Below are positions 48,335-58,385 of a stretch of 64,000 bases of DNA, piece by piece. The position numbers and the translations under genes were made by a program. The notes under the pieces are model-generated. The model made no database searches, was not told the DNA's origin, and worked only from the letters and a program-made list of their open reading frames with translations. The stretch is taken from NCBI RefSeq assembly GCF_012972675.1, contig NZ_JABCRE010000004.1:22789-86788 (forward strand). The letters are read 5' to 3'. The first letter of the stretch is position 1, and each line of letters starts with the position of its first letter. Origin of the DNA: Pontixanthobacter rizhaonensis. GTDB lineage: Bacteria; Pseudomonadota; Alphaproteobacteria; Sphingomonadales; Sphingomonadaceae.

Positions 48335-48460
48335 GTCCTTTTATTCCTCTTCATCTCTAGGCGCTCAATCGGCGCTGTATCCCACCACACCTACCAACGG
48401 TAAATTGGCTGAACGCTGTTTGAACGGCGTTGCTGGCCAATTGTTGCAATCGACAAACGA

Positions 48461-49297
48461 CTAACGCTGTCCTCTGAACTGCCTGAGATATTCATTCTCG
48501 GTAGACAGCACGAGCCCGTTTTCAGGGCCACCTTCGCGCTTGGCAAATGTGGTGTCATAGCTCTGCATGGCACGGTAGAAATCATAAAAGCCGGGATCCT
48601 TGCCAAATGCATCGGCATAGGTTTTTGCGGCTTCGGCATCGGCTTCAGCGCGAATGATCACGGCGTCACGCTGCCCTTGCGCACGGATAGTACGCGCTTC
48701 CCGCGCACGGTCGGTTTCCATTCGGGCAAATGCGGATGTCAGCGGCGCACCATCGGGCAAGTCGGTGCGTTTAATCTGCACATCGATGACTTCTGCGCCA
48801 TATTGGGCGGCCTGACGGTCCAGATTGGCCCGGACATTGGCCAAGGCCGATCCGCGTTCTGCGGTCAACATCGCTTGGAATGTCCGGCGGCCAAGTTCCT
48901 GCCGCAGCACGGAGTTCAAGATTGGCTCAAGCGCGACCCGCACGCCGCCAGTATCACCGGCACGTTCGACCATCCGCACGGGATTGACGATCCGGAAGCG
49001 GGCATAGGCATTTACCAGCAATCGTTGCTGGTCGTTGGACAAGACTTCCTCGTCAGTCATTTCCAAGTCGAGCACCCGCTTTTCAACGCGGCGGGCTGTT
49101 TCGATGAAGGGCACCTTGAAGTACAGGCCTGCAGCACTCTCGCCGCCTGGCGTGTTGACTGTTCGCACGGGTTCACCCGTCCGGATGACCACCACTTGCT
49201 CTTCTTCCGGCACGATATAAGCGCTGGAGAATAAGGCCACCAAAACTATGCCAAATGCGATGAACGGGCCGCGATAGTTATTCCAAAGGTTTTCCAT
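48461..49297 (-). CDS. hflC: FtsH-protease modulator HflC
   Basis: 278 residues from ATG 49297, with GAGGGA upstream and one base after the hflK stop. N-terminal membrane helix (PFIAFGIVLVALFSSAYIV) and an SPFH/band-7 domain (EEEQVVVIRTGEPVRTV, RVEKRVLDLEMTDEEVL) followed by coiled coil. Forms with HflK a large cage around FtsH at the inner membrane. Confidence 0.93.
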   Translation of the reverse strand: MENLWNNYRGPFIAFGIVLVALFSSAYIVPEEEQVVVIRTGEPVRTVNTPGGESAAGLYFKVPFIETARRVEKRVLDLEMTDEEVLSNDQQRLLVNAYARFRIVNPVRMVERAGDTGGVRVALEPILNSVLRQELGRRTFQAMLTAERGSALANVRANLDRQAAQYGAEVIDVQIKRTDLPDGAPLTSAFARMETDRAREARTIRAQGQRDAVIIRAEADAEAAKTYADAFGKDPGFYDFYRAMQSYDTTFAKREGGPENGLVLSTENEYLRQFRGQR

Positions 49298-49298
49298 C

Positions 49299-50459
49299 TT
49301 ACTGTCCCTCCGCATTTGGTTCTGCTGGAGCCGGTGCAGGTGCGGGGGGTGTTGCGGCACGCTTCCTCAGTTCCGGCAGTGGCAGGTACGGTGTTACGTT
49401 GCCGCCCTCGACGATTGTTTTGTCAGTCTGGCTCAAAACACGCTCCATTGTCTCGTAATAGAGCCGCTGGCGGGTGACTTCTGGCGCCAGCCGGTACTGT
49501 TCATAGACCTTGTTAAACGCTTCGGCCTCACCCTCTGCTGTCGCGAGAACCTGCTGTGCGTAACCGCGTGCGGTGTTCCTTGCGCCGTCAGCGTTTTGTT
49601 CTGCAACAGACACGTCACGGAAGGCGTCGACAACTTCTGATGGCGGGTCGGCCTTATCAATTTCAACACCGATTACCGCGATGCCGGCTTGATATGTATC
49701 GAGTGTCGCTTGCATCCTTTCGCGGACATCCTGCTCGATTTCTGCACGGCCTTGACCGGAGAAAGTATCATCGAGAGTTTTTTCAGCGACCGAAGCACGC
49801 ATGGCGGCCTCTGCAACCTCGTTCACAGTCTCGATCGGTTCGACAAGACGAAACTTGAAAGCTTCCAAATCCTTGATGTTCCAACGGACAATGTAGCTGA
49901 GATCGACCAAGTTTTGATCGCCGGTCAGGATCAGCTTTGCATTTTCGCCAGAGGTTGGAATACGAACAGCGCGAACACCCTGTACGTCTTCAATATCGAC
50001 CGTCTCGATCGGATAGGGGAATGAGAATTTCAAACCCGGTTCCAGCGTCCGGCTGTAACTGCCCAGGGTTTTCACCACGGCCCGCTCTTTCGGACCAACC
50101 AAATGGAAACTGCTGAGCAGCACGGCCACTACGACAATGATGATCGCGATCAGCGGGAACCAGCTTTTGCCGCCCGGGCGCTGCGGTATCTGGAAGTTTG
50201 GACCACCGGGGCCGCCTCCACCCTTTCGGGGGCCTTCCGGGCCGCGTTTTTTGAAGATGTCTTCAATGTTGGCACTGCGGCGCGGTTCATCTCCGCCGCC
50301 GGAACCACCGGGAAGCCACGGGTTGCGCGGGCCGCCGGATTTACCGCCGCCTTCTCCGCTGCCGGCTCCATCCGAGCTTCCGTCACCATTTCCGCCCCAA
50401 GGGCTTTTGCCAGCCATAGCCAGCCCGACATTCTTTGCGAAATCACCAAAATTGCTCAT
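49299..50459 (-). CDS. hflK: FtsH-protease modulator HflK
   Basis: 386 residues from ATG 50459; the ORF runs to 50885 but that part overlaps mrp and is not conserved. Glycine-rich cytosolic start (WGGNGDGSSDGAGSGEGGG), one membrane helix (WFPLIAIIIVVVAVLLSSFHL), band-7 domain (GPKERAVVKTLGSYSRTLEP), then a coiled coil rich in Ala, Glu and Gln. Pairs with HflC. Divergent from mrp. Confidence 0.93.
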   Translation of the reverse strand: MSNFGDFAKNVGLAMAGKSPWGGNGDGSSDGAGSGEGGGKSGGPRNPWLPGGSGGGDEPRRSANIEDIFKKRGPEGPRKGGGGPGGPNFQIPQRPGGKSWFPLIAIIIVVVAVLLSSFHLVGPKERAVVKTLGSYSRTLEPGLKFSFPYPIETVDIEDVQGVRAVRIPTSGENAKLILTGDQNLVDLSYIVRWNIKDLEAFKFRLVEPIETVNEVAEAAMRASVAEKTLDDTFSGQGRAEIEQDVRERMQATLDTYQAGIAVIGVEIDKADPPSEVVDAFRDVSVAEQNADGARNTARGYAQQVLATAEGEAEAFNKVYEQYRLAPEVTRQRLYYETMERVLSQTDKTIVEGGNVTPYLPLPELRKRAATPPAPAPAPAEPNAEGQ

Positions 50460-50604
50460 ACCTACGTTATAGGTGCGCGGCGCGGGAAAAACAGAGGGGT
50501 TTGTACGATTTTCTGTGCTGTTGGTCTGACAGGGGGCCGACATTGGGTATTCTGCGGCCCGCGCCCGTTGCGGTTTGGCGCGGCAGCTCTTAGGAAACCG
50601 CGCG

Positions 50605-51585
50605 ATGGACGAACAATCACTCAAAGCCCGCTTGCCCGATTCTATTGCAGAACGTGTGCGCAATATCGTGGTCAAAGAAGGCCGTGTGACGCTGGTCCTC
50701 GATGCCTCTGGATTTGAACCAGATCGCCGCAGCGGGATTGAATCCGCGGTGAAAGAAATTATCGGTGAGGCAGATGGCGTTACCGAAGTGCGCGTTGCCA
50801 TGATGGCCGATAAGCCCGCCGCGCCAACAATCATTGCGGTCGGGTCTGGTAAAGGCGGCGTGGGCAAATCAACGCTTACAGCCAATCTGGCGGTCGCATT
50901 GAAGCGGATGGGTAAGAAAGTCGGCGTCGTTGATGCCGATGTTTACGGACCATCCCAGCCGACAATTTTCGATAACAAAGGCGCAAAGCCTGAAGCACGT
51001 GACGAGAAGCTGGTCCCTGTTCCCAGCCGTCACGGTATTTCTGTTCTGTCGATGGGCCACTTGGTTGAACCGGGCCAAGCGTTGGCATGGCGCGGGCCGA
51101 TGGCCGGTAATGCGATGGCGCAATTGGTAGATGCGCATTGGGGTGACGTAGAGTTACTGTTGATTGATTTGCCGCCGGGCACGGGCGATGTCCAGCTTAC
51201 CATGTTGTCAAAATTCAAACCTGCCGGAGCGGTGATTGTATCAACGCCTCAGGACTTGGCTTTGATTGATGCACAGCGGGCGGCCAACCTGTTCGATTCG
51301 GGTAAAGTGCCGATCATTGGCTTAGTTGAGAATATGTCGGGCTACGCCTGCCCGAGTTGCGGTGAGGTGAGCAACCCATTTGGTACCGGCGGCGTGGAGG
51401 CAGCATCTGACGCCACAGATATTCCATTCCTTGGCCGCATCCCGCTGGCAATCGATATCCGAACATCGAGCGATGCCGGTGAACCGCTGGCTGGCAGCGA
51501 TAGCCCGGATGCCGAAGCATTCCATGCGATCGCGGGCAAGTTGGCTGCGTGGCTGGATAATCCAGTACCGGCAGGGGCAAACTGA
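50605..51585 (+). CDS. Mrp/ApbC-family iron-sulfur carrier ATPase
   Basis: 326 residues from ATG 50605, with AGGAAA upstream. N-terminal DUF59-like part, then a P-loop ATPase: VGSGKGGVGKSTLTANLAV and LIDLPPGTGDVQL. The two cysteines that hold the transferable cluster are in GYACPSCGEVS. Delivers iron-sulfur clusters to target proteins. The molybdenum hydroxylase gene begins 2 bases after its stop. Confidence 0.94.
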   Translation: MDEQSLKARLPDSIAERVRNIVVKEGRVTLVLDASGFEPDRRSGIESAVKEIIGEADGVTEVRVAMMADKPAAPTIIAVGSGKGGVGKSTLTANLAVALKRMGKKVGVVDADVYGPSQPTIFDNKGAKPEARDEKLVPVPSRHGISVLSMGHLVEPGQALAWRGPMAGNAMAQLVDAHWGDVELLLIDLPPGTGDVQLTMLSKFKPAGAVIVSTPQDLALIDAQRAANLFDSGKVPIIGLVENMSGYACPSCGEVSNPFGTGGVEAASDATDIPFLGRIPLAIDIRTSSDAGEPLAGSDSPDAEAFHAIAGKLAAWLDNPVPAGAN

Positions 51586-51587
51586 GG

Positions 51588-53873
51588 ATGCATATCAGCC
51601 GCCGCGGAGTGCTAGTGGGCGCAGCCGTTGGCGGTGGCTTGCTGGTGGCGTGGACCTTGCGGCCGCGCAGTTTTCCCACTCCGCTGGAGGCAGGAAACGG
51701 CGAATATGCGTTTGATGCATGGCTGAAAATTGCCACAGACGGGGTGGTAACAGTCGCAGTACCGCAGCTGGAAATGGGGCAGGGCGTTAGCACTCTTCTA
51801 CCGCAGATCGTGGCGGTAGAGCTGGGCGCAGATTGGCGGCAAGTCGCGGTTGAGCCGGCCCCGCCAAGCGGCGCCTATGCCAATGTTCCACTGGCCGCAA
51901 AATGGTCGGCGCTATGGGCACCAGCATTGTCTGGTTCGATTGATGACAGCACCGATATTCTGGCAACCCGCTATGCCCAGCTGTCACGATTTTCCGCAAC
52001 AGCAGATGGCACAGCCTTGGCCGCTTATGAGCGCCCGTGCCGGTTGGCCGCAGCCTCGGCGCGTGCCGTGCTGACGGCAGAGGCGGCAGAACGATGGGGC
52101 GTTCCGATAGAAGAATGCCAAGCACGATCGGGCTTTATCACGCATGACGGTAAAGAAGCCCGTTTCGCAGAATTGGTAGAAGGTGCCGCAGCGCGGGAAG
52201 CGCCCAGTCCGCCGCCACTGAAACCAGAATACGCTTATGAAACACCGATACCCGGACAGGCTGACGCGCCGACTGATTATCCGCGCTTGGATTTGCCATC
52301 GAAAGTAGATGGCACGCATCTGTTTGCAGGCGATGTCCGGTTGCCTGACATGGTCTATGCCGCAATCAAACATGGACCGCTTGAAAAGGCGGAATTGGTC
52401 GAATTCGATAGCAGCGCCGTTGCTGGCAATGACCGGGTTGTTGGCGTTGTTGAAGGCAAGCGCTGGCTGGCTGCTGTCGCAACCGACTGGTGGAGCGCGG
52501 ACCAAGCGGTCGAAGCGATGAAGCCTCGTTTTGACGTACAGGGTCTGGCCAATAGCGATTCCGTACCGGAGCTGTTGCAAGAGGCGGCGCGCAGCGGAAA
52601 GGCATATCGCATCGCGCGGCGGGGCGATAATGACGATGCCTTGGGTGAGCCGGATATTGCGCGGCGATACTCGATCGCACCGGCGGTTCATGCACCGCTG
52701 GAAACTGCGACAGCGACTGCCCGATATGCTGATGGCCGGTTGGAACTGTGGATCGCGAGCCAAGCGCCGGAGCGGGCGCGTGAAGCTGCCGCTAAGGCGA
52801 TTGGACTGTCGATAGAAGACGTCATTCTGTATCCAATGCCAGCCGGTGGCAGTTTTGACCGGCGGCTGGAGCATGATCATGCAATTGAAGTGGCTTTGAT
52901 TGCGAAGGAAATCTCCAAAGACCAACCCCGTCCTGTCCAACTGGTATGGTCACGCTGGCAAGAGCAATTGGCTGGTATCCCGCGTACCCCTGCAGCTGCA
53001 TTGGTCTGGGCAAAACTTCGCGATGGCGGCAATGGCTTTATCGAAGGATTGAGTTTTCGCATTGCGACGCCGCCGACAGCCTTGGAAAGCGGCCAGCGCT
53101 TGTTTGAAAACAAAACCCGGTGGGCGGCCAGAAACGCTGTGTCGGGCAAGGCCGATGCAATGGCCGTAGAAGGAGCGATGCCGCCATACGGTATTGCGGA
53201 TGTTGCGGTGGACCACGTGCCGACGCAAATCAGCCATTCGACTGCCAGAATGCGGGGCAATGCGCATGGCTACACCGCATTTTTTGTAGAGAGCTTCATC
53301 GATGAAACCGCAGCTATGTTTGGCCGCGAACCCTTGTCCTATCGGATCGAGATGCTGGGGCAGGATGTGCGTCTGGTATCCTGCTTGCAGCGCGCGGCCC
53401 GGCTGGCGGAATGGGATGGTGGGCGCGACCAGAGCGGGCAGGGGCTTGCTTGCCACAAGATGACCTTCGGTGACGCCGAAGGCCGGATCGCGTGTATCGC
53501 CACTGCAAAGCGGGATGAAGGCGGCGTTCGAGTGTCTAAAATCAGCGCTGCAGTGGACATTGGCCGGATCGTGAATTTGGACATTGCCCGCCAACAGATA
53601 GAAGGCGGGCTGATCTTCGGCCTATCGCTCGCACTGGGGTCTGCGACGTCTTACAATGGCGGTTTGCCGACCAATCAGCGATTGGCTCAATTGGACTTAC
53701 CCATATTGGCAAACTCGCCAGAAATCGCAGTGGATTTTATCGATAGTGAGCAAGATCCTTTCGATCCCGGGGAACTAGGAGCCGCAGTATGCGCTCCTGC
53801 TATAGCAAATGCGTTATTTTCTGCGACCGGGCTGCGTTTTCGCCGCCTGCCGCTGTTCTCTGAAGGGTTTTAA
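51588..53873 (+). CDS. Molybdopterin-binding xanthine dehydrogenase-family subunit (IorB-like)
   Basis: 761 residues. Twin-arginine-like signal (HISRRGVLVGAAVGGGLLVAW), so export after folding is likely. The large subunit of isoquinoline 1-oxidoreductase-type enzymes: VAVPQLEMGQGVSTLLPQIV near the front and LIFGLSLALGS near the end. Such subunits need a separate small [2Fe-2S] subunit, but none is in the window. The start overlaps nothing and lies 2 bases after mrp, GAGG upstream. Substrate unknown. Confidence 0.88.
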   Translation: MHISRRGVLVGAAVGGGLLVAWTLRPRSFPTPLEAGNGEYAFDAWLKIATDGVVTVAVPQLEMGQGVSTLLPQIVAVELGADWRQVAVEPAPPSGAYANVPLAAKWSALWAPALSGSIDDSTDILATRYAQLSRFSATADGTALAAYERPCRLAAASARAVLTAEAAERWGVPIEECQARSGFITHDGKEARFAELVEGAAAREAPSPPPLKPEYAYETPIPGQADAPTDYPRLDLPSKVDGTHLFAGDVRLPDMVYAAIKHGPLEKAELVEFDSSAVAGNDRVVGVVEGKRWLAAVATDWWSADQAVEAMKPRFDVQGLANSDSVPELLQEAARSGKAYRIARRGDNDDALGEPDIARRYSIAPAVHAPLETATATARYADGRLELWIASQAPERAREAAAKAIGLSIEDVILYPMPAGGSFDRRLEHDHAIEVALIAKEISKDQPRPVQLVWSRWQEQLAGIPRTPAAALVWAKLRDGGNGFIEGLSFRIATPPTALESGQRLFENKTRWAARNAVSGKADAMAVEGAMPPYGIADVAVDHVPTQISHSTARMRGNAHGYTAFFVESFIDETAAMFGREPLSYRIEMLGQDVRLVSCLQRAARLAEWDGGRDQSGQGLACHKMTFGDAEGRIACIATAKRDEGGVRVSKISAAVDIGRIVNLDIARQQIEGGLIFGLSLALGSATSYNGGLPTNQRLAQLDLPILANSPEIAVDFIDSEQDPFDPGELGAAVCAPAIANALFSATGLRFRRLPLFSEGF

Positions 53874-53879
53874 CCGAAC

Positions 53880-54920
53880 ATGACATGGCAGCCACAAGCC
53901 TTGCCGAGCGATCACCCCGCTGTTCACAGCGGCAATGTGGGGGTGCTGGTTGTCAATCTGGGCACGCCAGAGGCACCCACGCCCAAAGCCGTGAAGACAT
54001 ATTTGAAAGAGTTTTTGTCTGACCGGCGGGTGGTAGAGATCCCTCCCATCGCCTGGCAGCCGATTTTGCGCGGAATTATCCTGAACACACGGCCCAAAAA
54101 ATCGGCCCATGCCTATCAGCAAGTCTGGACGGAGGATGGATCGCCTTTGGCTTTCATCACCAAAGCACAGGCGGAAGGTTTGCAGGAACGGCTGGGTGCC
54201 GGTGTTCATGTGGAATGGGCGATGCGTTACGGCAAGCCGACCATTGGTGATCAGCTGCAGAAGCTGATGGATGCGGGGTGCGACCGTATTCTTCTCGCAC
54301 CGCTCTATCCGCAATATTCGGGAGCCACGACAGCAACCGTGGTCGATAAAGCGGCAGACAAGCTGAAGGCGATGCGGTGGCAGACAGCCTTGCGCACATT
54401 GCCGCCTTATCATGACGATCCTGCCTATATTGGCGCGCTGGTCAGTGATCTAACCACCCAATTGGAAGGGTTGGACTTTACGCCAGAAGTGCTGCTGCTC
54501 AGTTTTCACGGGATGCCGCAGCGCACGCATGATCTGGGCGATCCCTATCATTGCCATTGCCGCAAGACCGCCCGGCTGGTCAGCGAAGCAATGGCGGACC
54601 ATCCCCTCGTCACAGGCGGGATGCGGATTGAAACGAGCTTTCAGTCCCGCTTCGGCCCGGCCAAATGGCTGGAGCCTGCAACCGATGATACGCTGGAAGC
54701 AGAGGCTGCGGCGGGTACAAAACGGCTGGCGATTGCCGCGCCGGGTTTTTCCGCTGATTGTCTGGAAACTCTGGAAGAGCTGGTGATCCAAGGCAAAGAA
54801 CAATTTCAAGATGCCGGCGGAGAGGATTTCGCAGTGCTGTCTTGCCTCAACACCAGCGCCCCCGGAATGGATATGCTGGAGCATATTATCAGGCGGGAAT
54901 TGTCAGGCTGGACAGGTTAG
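53880..54920 (+). CDS. hemH: Ferrochelatase
   Basis: 346 residues. GVLVVNLGTPEAPTPKAVKTYL at the start, FLSDRRVVEIP and ILLAPLYPQYSGATT in the middle, catalytic His in LLLSFHGMPQRT and the C-terminal PGFSADCLETLEEL. Inserts iron into protoporphyrin IX, last step of haem synthesis. It precedes a P450, a haem enzyme, by 39 bases. Confidence 0.95.
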   Translation: MTWQPQALPSDHPAVHSGNVGVLVVNLGTPEAPTPKAVKTYLKEFLSDRRVVEIPPIAWQPILRGIILNTRPKKSAHAYQQVWTEDGSPLAFITKAQAEGLQERLGAGVHVEWAMRYGKPTIGDQLQKLMDAGCDRILLAPLYPQYSGATTATVVDKAADKLKAMRWQTALRTLPPYHDDPAYIGALVSDLTTQLEGLDFTPEVLLLSFHGMPQRTHDLGDPYHCHCRKTARLVSEAMADHPLVTGGMRIETSFQSRFGPAKWLEPATDDTLEAEAAAGTKRLAIAAPGFSADCLETLEELVIQGKEQFQDAGGEDFAVLSCLNTSAPGMDMLEHIIRRELSGWTG

Positions 54921-54959
54921 AGCGAATTACTTACACTCCTGTCAGTAAGAGAGGAAACC

Positions 54960-56387
54960 ATGGCTACACTTGCACAGACGCCCGATTCCCAACCGGGCTC
55001 CGCACCTGATACCGATCAGTTTGCCCCCAAGCATTGGGCTGAACGCCTTCCCGCTGACGCGCTTGATCATATTCCGGGCGATGACGGCCTGCCGATCGTC
55101 GGTAACACGTTCAAGATGCTCGCTGATCCCGCCAAATTTGGATATGCGATGATTGCAAAATACGGCAATGTCTATCGCAACCGCGCCTTTGGTACGCGCC
55201 AAGTGGCTTTGTTTGGCGCCGACGCCAACGAGTTGATGCTGTTTGACCGCAATAAGATATTTTCATCGGAGCAAGGCTGGGGGGCGGTGCTCGACAAGCT
55301 GTTCCCGCGCGGGTTGATGCTGATGGATTTTGCCCATCACCGGGCGGACCGAAAAGCCTTGTCGATAGCGTTCAAACCCGGCCCGATGCGGCATTATTCG
55401 GATGCGCTTAATCGCGGTATTTCACAGCAGGTTGCCACGTGGGCGGATACGCCGATGAAATTCTATCCGGCGATCAAAAAGCTCACTCTCGACTTGGCTG
55501 CGGACAGTTTTATCGGCCTGCCATGGGGCCCGGAATCGGATAAAATCAACGAAGCGTTTGTCTATATGGTGCAGGCATCGGTTGCCCCCATCCGGAAGCC
55601 ATTGCCGTTTACGTTGATGCGCAAGGGCGTGAAGGGCCGCGAATTCCTGGTGGATTATTTCACCAAAGAAACACTGCGCCGGCGCAAAGAAGGCGGCGGG
55701 CAGGATATGTTTAGCCAATTCGCAACCGCAACCCGCGAAGATGGCGAGCTGCTTCCGGTTGACGAGGTTGTCGATCACATGAACTTCCTGATGATGGCCG
55801 CGCATGACACGATCACATCATCGGCAACGTCACTGATCTGGTTGCTAGCGAAAAATCCCGAATGGCAGGACAAGCTGCGGCAAGAAATTCTGGCAGTAAC
55901 CGGCGGCCATGATGCAGATGGTAACCCGCGCGATCTGTCTTATGATGATCTGGGTAAGCTGGATCTCACCGAAATGGCATTTAAGGAAGCGTTGCGATTG
56001 ATACCGCCGGTCCCATCCATGCCGCGCCGGGCGCTGAAAGAGTTTGAATTTGGAGGGCACCGTATCCCTGCGGGCACTCCGGTTGGTATCAGTATTGCCG
56101 GTGTCCATATGATGGAAGAACATTGGCCGGAACCGACCAAGTTTGATCCGATGCGGTTTACCCCGGACAAGGTGAAGGCCCGCCATAAATATGCGTGGGT
56201 CCCGTTTGGCGGTGGCGCGCATATGTGCCTTGGCCTGCACTTCGCCTATATGCAGATCAAAATTCTGATGGCGCAGGTTCTCACCCGCTACCAGATCGAG
56301 ATTGCGGAAGGGTATGATCCGGAATGGAAGCCGTGGCCAATCCCGCAGCCCAAAGATGGCCTGAACGTCACCTTCAAATCACTCTGA
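54960..56387 (+). CDS. Cytochrome P450
   Basis: 475 residues. I-helix AAHDTITSSATSL, ExxR in EALRLIPPVPSMP, and haem-binding FGGGAHMCLGLHFA with the axial Cys. No signal peptide; a soluble bacterial type with longer N-terminus. Family number not assigned: the look is that of CYP120/CYP51-like enzymes. AGAGGAAACC upstream of the ATG is a good ribosome site. No ferredoxin gene is beside it. Confidence 0.92.
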   Translation: MATLAQTPDSQPGSAPDTDQFAPKHWAERLPADALDHIPGDDGLPIVGNTFKMLADPAKFGYAMIAKYGNVYRNRAFGTRQVALFGADANELMLFDRNKIFSSEQGWGAVLDKLFPRGLMLMDFAHHRADRKALSIAFKPGPMRHYSDALNRGISQQVATWADTPMKFYPAIKKLTLDLAADSFIGLPWGPESDKINEAFVYMVQASVAPIRKPLPFTLMRKGVKGREFLVDYFTKETLRRRKEGGGQDMFSQFATATREDGELLPVDEVVDHMNFLMMAAHDTITSSATSLIWLLAKNPEWQDKLRQEILAVTGGHDADGNPRDLSYDDLGKLDLTEMAFKEALRLIPPVPSMPRRALKEFEFGGHRIPAGTPVGISIAGVHMMEEHWPEPTKFDPMRFTPDKVKARHKYAWVPFGGGAHMCLGLHFAYMQIKILMAQVLTRYQIEIAEGYDPEWKPWPIPQPKDGLNVTFKSL

Positions 56388-56388
56388 T

Positions 56389-56559
56389 CTAAAAATCGAT
56401 GGCAATCCCGTCTTTCTCCCAGTCGCCATAGCGGGTGGGGGATAGATCGCGGGGTTCGTCTTTAAGAGGGTCCACGGCTTTGGGCTGGGGCGCTGGATCA
56501 TTGGTCCAGTGAGCCGGTTTCTTGAAGCCATCGGGTCGTTTGGTCGCGCGCTGTGTCAT
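56389..56559 (-). CDS. DUF1674 protein (succinate dehydrogenase assembly factor 4-like)
   Basis: A 56-residue gene too short for the length cut-off of automatic ORF lists. It starts MTQRATKRPDGFKKPAHW and ends RYGDWEKDGIAIDF, the DUF1674 ending (RYGDWE..G...DF) shared with SdhAF4. In eukaryotes and alphaproteobacteria this family helps assemble the flavoprotein of succinate dehydrogenase. Its stop is one base after the end of the P450 gene, opposite strand. Confidence 0.85.
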   Translation of the reverse strand: MTQRATKRPDGFKKPAHWTNDPAPQPKAVDPLKDEPRDLSPTRYGDWEKDGIAIDF

Positions 56560-56635
56560 GGTTTCTCAATGCGCCGGGTGGCGATTGGTTTCAAGGCGCT
56601 GTATGGGCGCGGTGATATGACAGATATTTCTCCTC

Positions 56636-57883
56636 ATGAGTGACGTTCCCGGACTGCCGTCCCGCCGCGCTGCGCTCAAAATGATCGATGCGGTGCTCCA
56701 CCGCGGTGAAACGCTTGAGCAGGTGGAGCGTAATGCCAACCGCCATATTCGCGGGGCAGCCGATCAGGCACTATCGCGAGCGATAGCGGGGGAGGCCTTG
56801 CGCTGGCTGACCGATATCGACACGATGATCGACAGCGCTATGCAAAAGCCCTTGCCGCATGATGCCAAAACCCGGTCTGTTTTGCGGTTGATGCTGGCGC
56901 AGTGGTTGCGCTTGGACACACCGCCCCATGCGGTCATTGCAACCGCCTTGCCTCTGCTAACCGGCGGACCACGGCGTTTGGCGCATGGTGTATTTTCGAC
57001 CCTGACCAAGCGGGAGGGTTTGGCCTTGCCCGATGCACCAACGCTGCCAGAGGACGTGGCGGATCGTTGGGGCGATCGCGCTGATGCTATCGCGGCTGGC
57101 CTCGTGACACCGCCGCCACTCGATCTGGCACTGAAGGATTGGTCGCAAACGGAGGCAATGGCCGAAATGATGGGCGGGGTCAGCCTTGCACCCGGACATA
57201 TCCGTTTGCCGCGCGGTACACCGGTGGATCAATTGCCCGGTTTCAAAGATGGTGATTGGTGGGTGCAGGATTTGGCTGCATCTTTGCCCGCTCGGCTGTT
57301 GGGTGCAGGGGCCTCCGATTCCGGGCCAAAACGTGTGTTGGACCTATGCGCCGCGCCGGGCGGTAAGACGCTGCAACTGGCTGCTGCCGGGTGGCAAGTC
57401 ACGGCTTTGGATATAAGTGAGCGCAGGTTGGGCAAGGTGCGCCAGAACTTGGACCGTACAGGCCTTCAGGCGGAAATTATCAAGGCCAATGCGCTGTCAT
57501 GGCAGCCTGCCAAACAATTCGACGCGATCCTGCTGGACGCGCCTTGCACAGCGACGGGCACAGCACGCCGCCACCCCGACGTTGTTCACCGCATAGGGGA
57601 TCGGCAGATCGAGGAGCAGGCTGAACTGCAAAACGCTCTGCTAGAACGTGCTAGCGGATGGCTGCCCGATGGTGCCACGTTGATTTATGCTGTCTGCTCA
57701 CTCGAAAATGCCGAAGGGATCGCACAGGCAGACAGTGTCGGTCTGAAGCAAGCACCCATCACCAGCAACGAACTGCCTGACGGGCTGGAGCCGACCGATG
57801 ATGGCTGGCTGCGCACTGATCCGGGTATGTTGGGCGATGCTGGCGGGCTGGACGGGTTCTTTGTCGGGCGCTGGGTGAAATAA
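56636..57883 (+). CDS. rsmB: 16S rRNA (cytosine(967)-C(5))-methyltransferase RsmB family
   Basis: 415 residues. N-terminal NusB-like domain (RAALKMIDAVLHRGETLEQV), then a NOL1/NOP2/Sun methyltransferase with DLCAAPGGKTLQLAA, the catalytic Cys in LDAPCTATGTARRHPDV and the second Cys in IYAVCSLENAEG. Modifies 16S rRNA in the cytosol. Stands alone with its own start after CTCAT. Confidence 0.9.
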   Translation: MSDVPGLPSRRAALKMIDAVLHRGETLEQVERNANRHIRGAADQALSRAIAGEALRWLTDIDTMIDSAMQKPLPHDAKTRSVLRLMLAQWLRLDTPPHAVIATALPLLTGGPRRLAHGVFSTLTKREGLALPDAPTLPEDVADRWGDRADAIAAGLVTPPPLDLALKDWSQTEAMAEMMGGVSLAPGHIRLPRGTPVDQLPGFKDGDWWVQDLAASLPARLLGAGASDSGPKRVLDLCAAPGGKTLQLAAAGWQVTALDISERRLGKVRQNLDRTGLQAEIIKANALSWQPAKQFDAILLDAPCTATGTARRHPDVVHRIGDRQIEEQAELQNALLERASGWLPDGATLIYAVCSLENAEGIAQADSVGLKQAPITSNELPDGLEPTDDGWLRTDPGMLGDAGGLDGFFVGRWVK

Positions 57884-57914
57884 TCCGCTAAGACTGGCGA
57901 GGTTGGAGAGAGTT

Positions 57915-58385
57915 ATGAAACGCGTATTGTTGTTAACCGCCACACATATTGCCGCGCTCGGCATCGGGTTTGGTCTTGGGATATATCTTCTGCCTATCCT
58001 GATTGCGGAGCCTGCCCCGGAGGCAGCCGTTCTGGAACAAGAGGCTGCCGCTGCTGAATTTAGCGCAGAACTGACCCGTGACTTGCGAGGCAGCGACGGC
58101 TTGCACTGGGGTGAGGGGACCATCAGTATTTCTGCAAACCGCATTGTCCATCAAGGCGCGCTTGCGCCGGGCCCTGACTACATGGTCTACCTGACCAAAC
58201 AATTTGTCGAGCATGAGGACGAGTTTGGGCCGATTAAATCGCAAGCCGTGCGGATTGGTTCTGTGAAAAGTTTCGATGGTTTTCTGCTCGATATCCCGGC
58301 GGATGTGAATATCGAAGAGTACTCGACCGTGGTTATCTGGTGCGAGACGTTCGGTGAGTTCATCACCGCTGCGCAATACCGCTAA
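57915..58385 (+). CDS. DM13-domain exported/membrane-anchored protein
   Basis: 156 residues from ATG 57915 with GGAGAGAG upstream. An N-terminal hydrophobic stretch (VLLLTATHIAALGIGFGLGIYLLPIL) anchors or exports it. The DM13-like domain covers about 50-155: RGSDGLHWGEGTISI, GPDYMVYLTKQFV and VNIEEYSTVVIWCETFGEFI, where the Cys is the conserved one. Such domains may have redox or electron-transfer roles. Overlaps the convergent gene by 4 bases. Confidence 0.85.
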   Translation: MKRVLLLTATHIAALGIGFGLGIYLLPILIAEPAPEAAVLEQEAAAAEFSAELTRDLRGSDGLHWGEGTISISANRIVHQGALAPGPDYMVYLTKQFVEHEDEFGPIKSQAVRIGSVKSFDGFLLDIPADVNIEEYSTVVIWCETFGEFITAAQYR

